This document shows positions 1 to 6,350 of a stretch of 9,644 nt of DNA, in pieces; position 1 is the stretch's first letter, and each line of letters begins with the position of its first letter. The stretch comes from Chloroflexota bacterium (lineage in GTDB: Bacteria > Chloroflexota > Limnocylindria > Limnocylindrales > CSP1-4): assembly GCA_013695505.1 (NCBI GenBank), contig JACDAH010000043.1:1-9644 (forward strand). Reading direction: 5' to 3'. The notes beneath the pieces were generated by a model, which ran no database searches, was not told where the DNA came from, and saw only the letters and a program-made list of their open reading frames with translations. The position numbers were made by a program, and so were the translations under genes.

Positions 1-183
1 AACCCGGGCAGCGTCGGCCAGCCCCGCGACGGCGACCCGACCGCGAGCTGGCTCGAGCTCGACACGGACGCCGGGCTCGCGACGTGGCGGCGGGCCGCGT
101 ACGACGTCGATTCGGTTCGCCGCGAGATGATCGACGCCGGCCTGCCGGGTCGCCTCGTCGAGCGCCTGGCCGTCGGCCTGTGA
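1..183 (+). CDS. Calcineurin-like phosphoesterase, C-terminal end (partial)
   Basis: The window opens inside a reading frame that gives 60 residues and stops at TGA 181-183. Its first residues read NPGSVGQPRDGDP, the C-terminal signature of small YfcE/MJ0936-type metallophosphoesterases (Metallophos_2 group). In that family the Asn-Pro-Gly-Ser turn follows the last metal-binding His segment. The remaining residues (SWLELD, then an amphipathic end with VRREMIDAGLPGRLVERL) match the usual closing strand and helix of such proteins. The metal-ligand motifs (DxH, GDxx, GNH) would lie upstream of the window, so activity and substrate cannot be judged. Only 4 bases separate its stop from the ATG of the first kimA-like gene, which suggests co-transcription and possibly coupled translation. 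The family call is firm for such a short piece; the specific function is unknown. Confidence 0.8.
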   Translation, partial: NPGSVGQPRDGDPTASWLELDTDAGLATWRRAAYDVDSVRREMIDAGLPGRLVERLAVGL

Positions 184-187
184 TCCG

Positions 188-2197
188 ATGATCGGCGGCA
201 GGCGGCCGCTCCAGGGCCGCAAACCCGGCGACCGGCGCGTGCGCGTCGAGCGGCCTCACTCGGCCCTGTTCCGCTGGACCGGCCCGGGCCAGCTCACCGC
301 CAAGGAAGCGGCGTCGGTTCCGACCACCCCGCGCGGCAAGCTCTATGCCCGTCTCAAGGCGATGCTCCTCGGCCGGCCCCTGGCGAGCGAGGAAGAGATC
401 GGGGAGCGCCTCTCCAAGAAGAAGGCGCTCGCGATCTTCAGCTCCGACGCGATCAGCTCGTCCGCCTACGCGACGGAGGAGATCCTGCGCGTCCTGATCC
501 TCGGCGGCATCGCAGCCCTCGCCTGGGGCCTGTGGGTCAGCGTGGCGATCGCCGTGCTCCTGATCGCGGTCGCGATCAGCTATCGCCAGATCTGCCTTGC
601 CTACCCGACGGGCGGCGGCAGCTACTCGGTCTCGAAGCGGAACTTCGGCCGGCGGATGTCGCTGATCGCGGCCTCGGCCCTGATGATCGATTACGTGATG
701 ACGGTCGCGGTGTCGACGGCGTCATCGATCGAGCAGGTGACCTCGGCCGTCCCCGCCCTGACCGACTGGCGGGTCCTGCTCGGGGTCCTGGCAATCACCC
801 TGATCACGATCGGCAACCTGCGCGGCCTGCGCGAGGCCGGCAACCTGTTCGCGATCCCGACCTACCTGTTCCTCGTCTCGGCGCTCCTGATGATCGCGAT
901 CGGGACGATCCGGATCGTCATCTTCGGTGAGCACGGCCAGTACGCGGCCGAGTTCCAGAACGAGGTCGGCTCGAGCTTCCAGGCCGTTTCGCTGATCCTC
1001 CTGCTGAGGGCGTTCGCCGCCGGTGCCGTGGCGCTCACGGGGACGGAGGCGATCGCCACCGGCGTGCCGGCGTTCGAGCCGCCCGAGGCCAGGAACGCGG
1101 CCACGACCCTCGCCATCATGGCCGCCCTGCTCGGCGTCCTGTTCATCGGCCTCACGTTCCTGGCGGTCAACTTCGGGATCACCCACATCGATGACCCCGT
1201 GAAGCAGACCGTGATCAGCCAGATCGCGGGGACCGTCTACGGTTTCGGCTCGATCCCCTTCTTCCTGTTCCAGGGCTTCACCGCCCTGCTCCTTGTCCTC
1301 GCCGCAAACACGAGCTTCAACGCCTTCCCCCGCCTGCTCGCGATCCTCGCGGCCGACGGCTTCATCCCGCGCCAGTTCGCCTTCCGCGGCGACCGCCTCG
1401 CGTTCAGCTACGGGATCGTCGTCCTGGCGACCGTCGCCGCGGCGCTGATCGTCCTGTTCCAGGGCGAGACGCACCTGCTCATCCCGCTCTACGCGGTCGG
1501 GGTCTTCATCGACTTCACGATCAGCCAGGCCGGGATGATCCGGCATTGGCGTCGCGAGCGGCCACCCGGCTGGCGGCGACGTCTCGCGATCAACGCCTTC
1601 GGTTGCTCGCTCACCGCCGTCGTGGCCGTCGTCGTGACGGTCGCCAAGGCACCCCAGTCGCTGATCGTTCTGGCCCTCATCCCCGTCCTCGTCGCGACGA
1701 TGATGTTCATCAGCCGCCAATACGCCGGCCAGGAGGCGGAGCTTGCGATCCGCGACGACTTCGTGGTGCCGTCGCCGCATCGCGAGCAGCGCGTCGTGAT
1801 CCCGGTCAACGGGATCAACCGAGCCGTGGTCCAGGCGATCGTCTTCGGACGGACGCTGGCCACGGACGTCCGGGCCGTCTTCATCACCGAGGACTCCGAG
1901 CTCGGCGACGCGCTCCGCCTGAAGTGGGAGCGCCAGGTGCCGGGGGTCCCGCTGGTCATCGTCGAGTCGCCCTATCGCGCCCTCGTCGGCCCGCTGACGG
2001 CCTATCTCGACGTGCTCGACCTTGCCTGGCCGCCCGACAAGGACGATCCGATCACCATCGTCGTCCTGCCCGAGTTCGTCGCCCGGCACTGGTGGGACCG
2101 GCTGCTGTATAACCAGTCGGCCAAGCGCCTCAAGTCGGCGCTGGTCGGCCGCGAGCACACCGTGATCGCTGACGTGCCCTACCGCCGGGGTCATTGA
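188..2197 (+). CDS. kimA: KimA-like APC/KUP-superfamily potassium transporter, copy 1
   Basis: A 669-aa polytopic membrane protein, very likely a proton-coupled K+ importer of the KimA (YdaO) type. About 60 cytosolic N-terminal residues precede the family core GRPLASEEE...KKKALAIFSSDAISSSAYAT. About 12 hydrophobic segments follow between roughly residues 82 and 510, then a cytosolic alpha/beta, USP-like tail (about 533-669) ending NQSAKRL...VPYR. Compared from memory with Bacillus subtilis KimA, the K+-site residues are all kept: Asp87, Tyr94, Asp168, Tyr169, Ser176, Thr284, Glu287 and Tyr435. The offsets are consistent (51, then 54, then 58), which supports the alignment. B. subtilis KimA is about 607 aa, so most of the extra length is the N-terminal extension. 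No Shine-Dalgarno precedes the ATG, which lies 4 bases after the upstream stop, so reinitiation is likely. The start is supported by its match to the start of copy 2. A general amino-acid permease is the alternative, less likely given the site residues. Confidence 0.88.
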   Translation: MIGGRRPLQGRKPGDRRVRVERPHSALFRWTGPGQLTAKEAASVPTTPRGKLYARLKAMLLGRPLASEEEIGERLSKKKALAIFSSDAISSSAYATEEILRVLILGGIAALAWGLWVSVAIAVLLIAVAISYRQICLAYPTGGGSYSVSKRNFGRRMSLIAASALMIDYVMTVAVSTASSIEQVTSAVPALTDWRVLLGVLAITLITIGNLRGLREAGNLFAIPTYLFLVSALLMIAIGTIRIVIFGEHGQYAAEFQNEVGSSFQAVSLILLLRAFAAGAVALTGTEAIATGVPAFEPPEARNAATTLAIMAALLGVLFIGLTFLAVNFGITHIDDPVKQTVISQIAGTVYGFGSIPFFLFQGFTALLLVLAANTSFNAFPRLLAILAADGFIPRQFAFRGDRLAFSYGIVVLATVAAALIVLFQGETHLLIPLYAVGVFIDFTISQAGMIRHWRRERPPGWRRRLAINAFGCSLTAVVAVVVTVAKAPQSLIVLALIPVLVATMMFISRQYAGQEAELAIRDDFVVPSPHREQRVVIPVNGINRAVVQAIVFGRTLATDVRAVFITEDSELGDALRLKWERQVPGVPLVIVESPYRALVGPLTAYLDVLDLAWPPDKDDPITIVVLPEFVARHWWDRLLYNQSAKRLKSALVGREHTVIADVPYRRGH

Positions 2198-2227
2198 CCC
2201 GACGCCTGTCCACTAGATCGGAGTCCA

Positions 2228-4291
2228 ATGATCGGAGGCCGCCGGCCCCTGCAGGGCCGGAAACCCGCGGACCGCCGCGTGCGCGTCGAGCGACCGCACG
2301 CGCCGTACTTCCGCTATGTCGGCCCCGGTCAGATGGTCGCCAAAGCCGCCGCCCACGAGCCGAAGACCACCGTCGGCCGATCGTGGGCGCGGATCCGCAA
2401 GGCCGCGATCGGCCGTCCCCTGGCGTCCGAGGAGGAGGCTGGCGAGCGCCTGACGAAGAAGAAGGCCCTCGCGATCTTCAGCTCAGACGCGATCAGCTCG
2501 TCCGCGTACGCAACCCAGGAAATCATTCGAGTCCTGGCTGTCGCCGGTGCCACGGCCCTCGCGTTCTCCGTTGGCGTGTCGGTCGCGATCGCGGTGCTCC
2601 TCGCGGTCGTCGCGGTCTCGTATCGCCAGGTCTGTCGCGCCTATCCGGGTGGCGGCGGCGCATACGCCGTCGCCCGCGAGAACCTGAACCCGCTCCTCGG
2701 GCTGGTGGCCGCGGCCGCGCTCCTGATCGACTATGTGATGACCGTTGCGGTCTCGACTGCGTCGGCAATCGCCCAGATCGTCTCGGTCGAGCCGGACGTC
2801 GAGAAATGGACGGTCGAGGTCGCGGTCGTCGTGATCACCCTGATGACGATCGCCAACCTCCGCGGCCTTCGCGAGTCGGGGAACATCTTCGCCATCCCGA
2901 CCTACCTGTTCGTGGGGCTCGCGCTCCTCATGGTCGGGATCGGCCTGTCCTCCATCCTGACCGGCCACGCCCAGCCCTTGGCGACGCCGAACGCGGAGGC
3001 CTTCCCGCCCGGGACCGGGCTCTCGATCTTCCTCCTGCTCAAGGCATTCGCAGGCGGGTCGGTCGCTCTGACGGGCGTGGAGGCCATCGCCAACGGCGTG
3101 CCCGCATTCAAGCCGCCGGAGGCGAAGAACGCCGCGAACACGATGGGCGCGATGGCGATCCTCCTCGGCGTTCTCTTCATCGGGGTCACGATCGTCGCCC
3201 ACGCCTACCAGATCCAGCCCACCGTCAATGACGTGCCGACGACCGTATCGCTCGTCGCCGGGACCGCGTTCGGCAGCGGGTCGGTGTTGTTCGTCCTCTT
3301 CCAGGCGTCGACCGCGCTGATCCTGTTCCTCGCCGCGAACACGTCGTACAACGCGTTCCCGAGGCTCGGCGCGATCCTCGCCCAGGACGGCTACATGCCG
3401 CGCCAGTTCTCGTACCGCGGCGACCGCCTGGCATATTCGTGGGGGATCGTCCTGCTCTCGGCGGTCGCAGCGTTCCTCATCTGGTTGTTCGGCGGCAAGG
3501 TCACGGCGCTGATCCCGCTGTACTCGGTCGGCGTGTTCGTGTGCTTCACCCTCAGCCAGATCGGGATGGTCATTCACTGGCGGAAGGTCAGAGACAGCGG
3601 GTGGCAGTGGCGGCTCGGACTCAATGCCTTCGGGGCCGTCCTGACCGCGGTCGTCCTCGTGGTGGTCGTGAGCGTGAAGTTCGTGGACGGCGCGTATCTC
3701 GTCGTCATCCTCATCCCGACCCTGGTCGGGATCATGCTGTTCATCCACCGCCAGTACGACGCGTCGCGCCGGGAGCTGTCGGTCCGGCACGATCTCGTGT
3801 TCGAGACGCCCCATCGCGAGGAGCGGGCAGTGGTCCCGATCCCCGGCGTCAACCGGGCGGTCATCCAGGCCGTGAACGTCGCCCGCTCCGTCGCCGACGA
3901 CGTCCGGGCGGTATTCATCACCGAGAACCCCGCCGACGGCGTCGAGATCCGCGAGCGCTGGGAACGCCAGGTGCCGGGCGTCCCGCTGGTGGTCGTCGAG
4001 TCGCCCTATCGCGCCCTGACCGGGCCGTTGACGGCCTATCTCGACGTCCTCGACGCGGCGTGGCCACCGGACAAGGACGCGCCGATCACGTTCGTCGTGC
4101 TGCCCGAGTACGTCGCCCGACGGTGGTGGGAGCGGATTCTCTACAACCAGTCGGTGAAGCGGCTACGGAGCGCGCTGCTCGGTCGCCCCCACACGGTCGT
4201 CGTGAACGTCCCGTACCGGCGCGACGATCCGGGGCTGTTCGAGCAGGGCGACCGGAGGGCAAGCGGCCAGGAGCCACCGCCCAACCCGTGA
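2228..4291 (+). CDS. kimA: KimA-like APC/KUP-superfamily potassium transporter, copy 2
   Basis: A 687-aa tandem paralog of the preceding gene, 30 bases downstream, with a short-spaced GGAG (2220-2223) before the ATG. It aligns residue for residue with copy 1 to about position 240 and then has only small indels. The K+-site equivalents are present: Asp87, Tyr94, Asp168, Tyr169, Ser176, Thr282, Glu285 and Tyr432. The motif after transmembrane segment 6 begins ALTGVEA, as in B. subtilis KimA, where copy 1 has Thr in place of Val. The C-terminal USP-like domain (about 530-665) is kept, followed by a polar extension of about 22 residues (DDPGLFEQGDRR...) that copy 1 lacks. Divergence is spread along the gene and much of it is synonymous, so the duplication is not recent and both copies look maintained. 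Different affinity, pH dependence or c-di-AMP response between the copies is plausible, but this is inference. Confidence 0.88.
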   Translation: MIGGRRPLQGRKPADRRVRVERPHAPYFRYVGPGQMVAKAAAHEPKTTVGRSWARIRKAAIGRPLASEEEAGERLTKKKALAIFSSDAISSSAYATQEIIRVLAVAGATALAFSVGVSVAIAVLLAVVAVSYRQVCRAYPGGGGAYAVARENLNPLLGLVAAAALLIDYVMTVAVSTASAIAQIVSVEPDVEKWTVEVAVVVITLMTIANLRGLRESGNIFAIPTYLFVGLALLMVGIGLSSILTGHAQPLATPNAEAFPPGTGLSIFLLLKAFAGGSVALTGVEAIANGVPAFKPPEAKNAANTMGAMAILLGVLFIGVTIVAHAYQIQPTVNDVPTTVSLVAGTAFGSGSVLFVLFQASTALILFLAANTSYNAFPRLGAILAQDGYMPRQFSYRGDRLAYSWGIVLLSAVAAFLIWLFGGKVTALIPLYSVGVFVCFTLSQIGMVIHWRKVRDSGWQWRLGLNAFGAVLTAVVLVVVVSVKFVDGAYLVVILIPTLVGIMLFIHRQYDASRRELSVRHDLVFETPHREERAVVPIPGVNRAVIQAVNVARSVADDVRAVFITENPADGVEIRERWERQVPGVPLVVVESPYRALTGPLTAYLDVLDAAWPPDKDAPITFVVLPEYVARRWWERILYNQSVKRLRSALLGRPHTVVVNVPYRRDDPGLFEQGDRRASGQEPPPNP

Positions 4292-4345
4292 CTCGCGTGC
4301 AACGGGATCGTCGGCCTCGCGGGCGACGGCGCATCGCGGCGGTGG

Positions 4346-4351
4346 TAGAGT
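4346..4351 (+). promoter_or_regulatory. Possible -10 element of a leaderless promoter for the usp-trkA-trkA genes
   Basis: The 67-base gap between the second kimA-like gene and the GTG at 4359 has no good Shine-Dalgarno. It does hold TAGAGT, a TANNNT hexamer ending 7 bases before the start codon. In high-GC bacteria with leaderless transcripts this spacing puts transcription start at or beside the start codon. No clear -35 hexamer is visible. The call rests on one short match and spacing, so it is tentative. Confidence 0.3.
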
Positions 4352-4358
4352 CGCCGCC

Positions 4359-4823
4359 GTGCCATCCGAGCTCAGCGCCCCTCCTGTGTTCCGCCGCGCC
4401 GTCGTGGCGCTCTCGGGCCATCCGAACGGGCAGCGACTGATCCGCCTCGTGGCGGAGCTGGCAAAGCCGTACAAGGCGGAGCTGATCGGGGTCCACGTCG
4501 TCGAGATCGACTGGTCGATGCCGCTCGACATGGACCTGGCCGGCCGATCGGACGAGATCCAGCAGGTGCTCGATGTCGCCGAGGGCACGGCCGAAGCGGC
4601 CGGCGTCCAACTCGAATCGGTCCTGCTCCAGGCCCGTGACGTCGGGGCGGCGCTTGTCGACGAGGCTGTGGAGCGCGAGGCCGACCTGCTCGTCGTGGGG
4701 CTCGCCTACCGGACCAAGTTCGGCGGCGACTTCGCCATCGGCAAGACGATCCCCTACATCCTCAAGAACGCGCCCTGTGCAGTCTGGGTCGTGCGCGAGC
4801 CGATCCCGGAGGAGACATCGTGA
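4359..4823 (+). CDS. Universal stress protein (UspA-like) domain protein
   Basis: A 154-aa soluble protein with a GTG start and the USP alpha/beta order. An early strand (RRAVVALSG, 12-20) is followed by a helix, a second strand ELIGVHVVEID (41-51), a long helical middle, LLVVGLAYR (110-118) and the closing NAPCAVWVVRE (137-147). In ATP-binding USPs the loop after the fourth strand reads G-2x-G-9x-G-S/T. Here it is Gly114...Tyr117...Gly128-Lys129-Thr130, so the second Gly is replaced and the spacing is one longer. It may not bind ATP in the usual way, or may bind another nucleotide. It overlaps the next trkA gene by 4 bases (GTGA), so the two are translationally coupled. Its position between KimA-type permeases, which carry their own USP-like tails, and RCK proteins suggests a role in controlling K+ transport. 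That role is inferred from context only. Confidence 0.82.
   Translation: MPSELSAPPVFRRAVVALSGHPNGQRLIRLVAELAKPYKAELIGVHVVEIDWSMPLDMDLAGRSDEIQQVLDVAEGTAEAAGVQLESVLLQARDVGAALVDEAVEREADLLVVGLAYRTKFGGDFAIGKTIPYILKNAPCAVWVVREPIPEETS
4808..4814 (+). promoter_or_regulatory. Strong Shine-Dalgarno fixing the GTG start of the first trkA
   Basis: GGAGGAG lies inside the end of the usp-like gene, 5 bases before the GTG at 4820. It supports that non-ATG start, and the encoded protein begins MKTVIVGCGRVG, exactly at the first Rossmann strand. Confidence 0.75.
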
Positions 4824-5470
4824 AAACCGTCATCGTCGGCTGCGGCCGCGTCGGGTCCGTGCTGGCCGATGCGTTCGACCGAGCCGGTCACCAGGTCATC
4901 GTCCTCGACACCAAGACGACCGCATTCGACCGCCTGCCGGGCGCCTTCAAGGGCGCCGCGGTCCGCGGCGACGGCACCGACGAGGACACCCTCCGCCGAG
5001 CAGGCGCCGATTCGGCCGACCTGTTCATGGCCATGACCGAGGGCGACAACCGGAACGTGATGTCGGCCCAGCTCGCGACCGAGGCGCTCGGCGCGAAGCA
5101 GGTCGTCGCCAAGATCAACGACCCGCTCCGGGCCAGCGCCTACGCCGAGCTCGGGATCGCGACGCTGTGCCGGACGAACCTCATGGCCCACGCTGTCAAC
5201 GACTTCCTGAGCCTCGGCCTGACCTTTGGGCCGGGCCTCTCGCCGGCGACGGGGAACCATCCGGGCGGAGAGCACCACGGCTCGACCGGCGAGCCGGAGG
5301 CCGTCGTCGCGGTCCCGGTCGGTGTGGCTCCGGGGTTCGGGGGCAACCCGACCGCGGAGCCGACCTCAGCGAGCTCACCAAACTCGCCGACCTCCCCGAC
5401 CTCGGGGGAGGCGGCCACCTCGACCAGCAACCCGGCGCCCGCGGCGCCGTCCAGCGCCCGGGAGGGCTGA
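4820..5470 (+). CDS. trkA: TrkA-family RCK_N potassium-transport regulator lacking a recognisable RCK_C domain
   Basis: A 216-aa protein. Residues 1 to about 130 form a clear RCK_N Rossmann domain: GxGxxG at Gly7-Gly9-Gly12, acidic Asp30 at the end of strand 2 (an NAD(H)-type feature), then GDGTDEDTLRRAGA (50-63) and the conserved MTEGDNRNV (72-80) and LGIATL (111-116). RCK proteins bind nucleotide and gate K+ transporters. From about residue 137 the family match ends. The last 75-80 residues are Gly/Pro/Ser/Thr/Ala-rich and probably disordered, in place of the RCK_C domain (which senses c-di-AMP in KtrA-type proteins). The other two frames over 5220-5470 gave no RCK_C-like strands, so a simple frameshift is not evident. 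The start overlaps the usp-like stop, and the next trkA begins 3 bases after this stop. It probably forms mixed assemblies with that complete TrkA, like mycobacterial CeoB with CeoC, though CeoB as I recall it keeps an RCK_C. Confidence 0.85.
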   Translation: MKTVIVGCGRVGSVLADAFDRAGHQVIVLDTKTTAFDRLPGAFKGAAVRGDGTDEDTLRRAGADSADLFMAMTEGDNRNVMSAQLATEALGAKQVVAKINDPLRASAYAELGIATLCRTNLMAHAVNDFLSLGLTFGPGLSPATGNHPGGEHHGSTGEPEAVVAVPVGVAPGFGGNPTAEPTSASSPNSPTSPTSGEAATSTSNPAPAAPSSAREG

Positions 5471-5473
5471 TCC

Positions 5474-6154
5474 ATGTTCGTCCTCGTCATTGGCGGCGGG
5501 AAAGTCGGCTATTACCTGACCAAGGAGCTCATCGGGAGCGGCCACGAGGTCGTCCTGATGGAGAAGGACAAGGATCGGGCGAACCAGATCGCCGACGAGA
5601 TCGGCTCGGTCGTGATCTCGCATGACGGCTGCGAGGGCAAGTACCTCGCCGAAGCCGGCGCCAACCGGGCGGACATCGTGGCGGCGGTCACCGGCGACGA
5701 CGAGGACAATCTCGTGATCTGCCAGATGGCGAAGCACCACTTCGACGTGCCGCGGACGATCGCCCGGGTCAACAACCCAAAGAACGAATCGCTCTTCAAG
5801 CACCTCGGCGTCGACGAGCTGATCAGCCCGACCCGGATGATCCTGGGCTCGATCGAGCAGGACATCCCCGTCCACGAGCTGCTCCATCTCGGGGCCCTCG
5901 GCGAGGGCGAGCTCGAGCTGATCGAGGCCCATCTCCAGGTCGGCTCACCGGCCATCGGCAAGGCCCCGCGCGACCTGTCCATGCCCGAGGGCTGTTCGCT
6001 CTTCGCCGTCATCCGCGATGGCATCGCGACGCCACTCCGGCCCGACACGGTCCTCGCCGAGGGCGACAAGGTGATCGCGATCGGCAAGGCCGAGTGCGGC
6101 CCAAAGCTTCACGAGCAGCTGATCGGCGACCTCGAGGCGGCGCGGGCAGGCTGA
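5474..6154 (+). CDS. trkA: TrkA-family potassium-transport regulator, complete RCK_N plus RCK_C
   Basis: A 226-aa cytosolic protein. The RCK_N domain covers about 1-125, with Gly7-Gly9-Gly12, acidic Glu30 closing strand 2, then GDDEDNLVICQMAK (74-87), RVNNPKNE (98-105) and LGVDELISPTRM (111-122). The RCK_C (TrkA_C) domain covers about 143-206, with GSPAIGKAPRDLSMPEGCSL, AVIRDG and LAEGDKVIAIG. This is the usual two-domain length for a KtrA/CeoC-type protein. A Shine-Dalgarno GGGAGGG at 5460-5466 sits 7 bases before the ATG, and the upstream trkA stop is 3 bases away, so the pair is one translational unit. No TrkH, TrkG or KtrB gene lies in the window. Its partner may be encoded elsewhere, or may be one of the two KimA-like permeases upstream. 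Confidence 0.92.
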   Translation: MFVLVIGGGKVGYYLTKELIGSGHEVVLMEKDKDRANQIADEIGSVVISHDGCEGKYLAEAGANRADIVAAVTGDDEDNLVICQMAKHHFDVPRTIARVNNPKNESLFKHLGVDELISPTRMILGSIEQDIPVHELLHLGALGEGELELIEAHLQVGSPAIGKAPRDLSMPEGCSLFAVIRDGIATPLRPDTVLAEGDKVIAIGKAECGPKLHEQLIGDLEAARAG

Positions 6155-6182
6155 CCAGTCGCTTCCGGCACCGAGGCACTGG

Positions 6183-6203
6183 TGTGAGTCCGTGGGACTC
6201 AAT
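6183..6203. promoter_or_regulatory. HAIR-like inverted repeat (possible HspR operator), site 1
   Basis: The site reads TGTGAGT-N7-ACTCAAT. Against the published HspR operator HAIR (CTTGAGT-N7-ACTCAAG) it keeps the 7-base spacer and matches 11 of 14 arm positions, including the whole GAGT...ACTC core. The same bases can fold as a 7-bp hairpin with a GTG loop (TGAGTCC/GGACTCA, 6185-6201). It lies only about 30 bases after the trkA stop, so it could instead be a weak terminator stem without a T-run. Confidence 0.45.
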
Positions 6204-6211
6204 TCGCCCGG

Positions 6212-6256
6212 TCGGCACGCTCGGATCCCCTCCTCGGCGGACCGAGCCCGTGCCGA
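6212..6256 (+). terminator. 45-nt stem-loop after the trkA operon, possible terminator without a T-run
   Basis: TCGGCACG (6212-6219) pairs with CGTGCCGA (6249-6256) over 8 bp. CTCGG (6220-6224) pairs with CCGAG (6242-6246), leaving a two-base bulge. TCC (6226-6228) pairs with GGA (6239-6241), leaving a 10-base loop. It is very stable by inspection and lies about 58 bases after the second trkA stop. No T-run follows, so it could end transcription with factor help, protect a 3' end, or be part of a structured RNA. Confidence 0.4.
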
Positions 6257-6278
6257 ACTACGCGGGCTGACTCCCGAA

Positions 6279-6299
6279 TCTGAGTAAAGGAGACTCGGC
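6279..6299. promoter_or_regulatory. HAIR-like inverted repeat (possible HspR operator), site 2
   Basis: The site reads TCTGAGT-N7-ACTCGGC. The GAGT-N7-ACTC core is exact, but the outer arm bases fit poorly (9 of 14 overall against CTTGAGT-N7-ACTCAAG). Its core starts 96 bases after the core of site 1, close to a whole number of helical turns. No promoter or start codon is evident just downstream, although an AAAGGAG string lies within the spacer. Confidence 0.3.
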
Positions 6300-6308
6300 G
6301 CGGGGCGC

Positions 6309-6350
6309 GCACGCCGCCGGACGCAACACGGGCACGCCGCCGAACGCGAC
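6309..6350. repeat. Two-copy direct repeat, 23-base period
   Basis: GCACGCCGCCGGACGCAAC at 6309-6327 and GCACGCCGCCGAACGCGAC at 6332-6350 match at 17 of 19 positions, with 4 bases between copies. There are only two copies and the sequence is GC-rich, so this is not a CRISPR. Its role is unknown; low-complexity drift is possible. Confidence 0.5.

Noticed and set aside
1..187. Possible c-di-AMP (ydaO-type) riboswitch before the first kimA-like gene
   Set aside because: The space upstream is fully occupied by the phosphoesterase coding sequence up to 4 bases before the ATG, leaving no room for a leader.
722..2194. 490-codon minus-strand open frame opposite the first kimA-like gene
   Set aside because: Its translation is Asp/Arg/Glu/Gly-rich with no domain, and it mirrors a clearly conserved plus-strand gene. 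A similar 443-codon frame lies opposite the second copy (2483-3814). Both are GC shadows.
2194..3231. 345-codon plus-strand frame overlapping the start of the second kimA-like gene
   Set aside because: It is Arg/Pro/Gly-rich and out of frame with the conserved permease sequence. It is a shadow frame.
4573..5625. 350-codon frame crossing the usp-like and both trkA genes, considered as carrying the missing RCK_C after a frameshift
   Set aside because: Over the relevant part (about 5220-5470) it gives a Gly/Arg-rich sequence with a short ELTKLADLPDLGGGG stretch. It has none of the RCK_C features (a G-K/P-I-A-E-L-type segment, an AVIRDG-like strand, a GD-x-V-close).
6309..6350. Short direct repeat considered as a CRISPR remnant
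   Set aside because: There are only two copies with a 4-base separation, and no cas genes or spacer-sized units are present.
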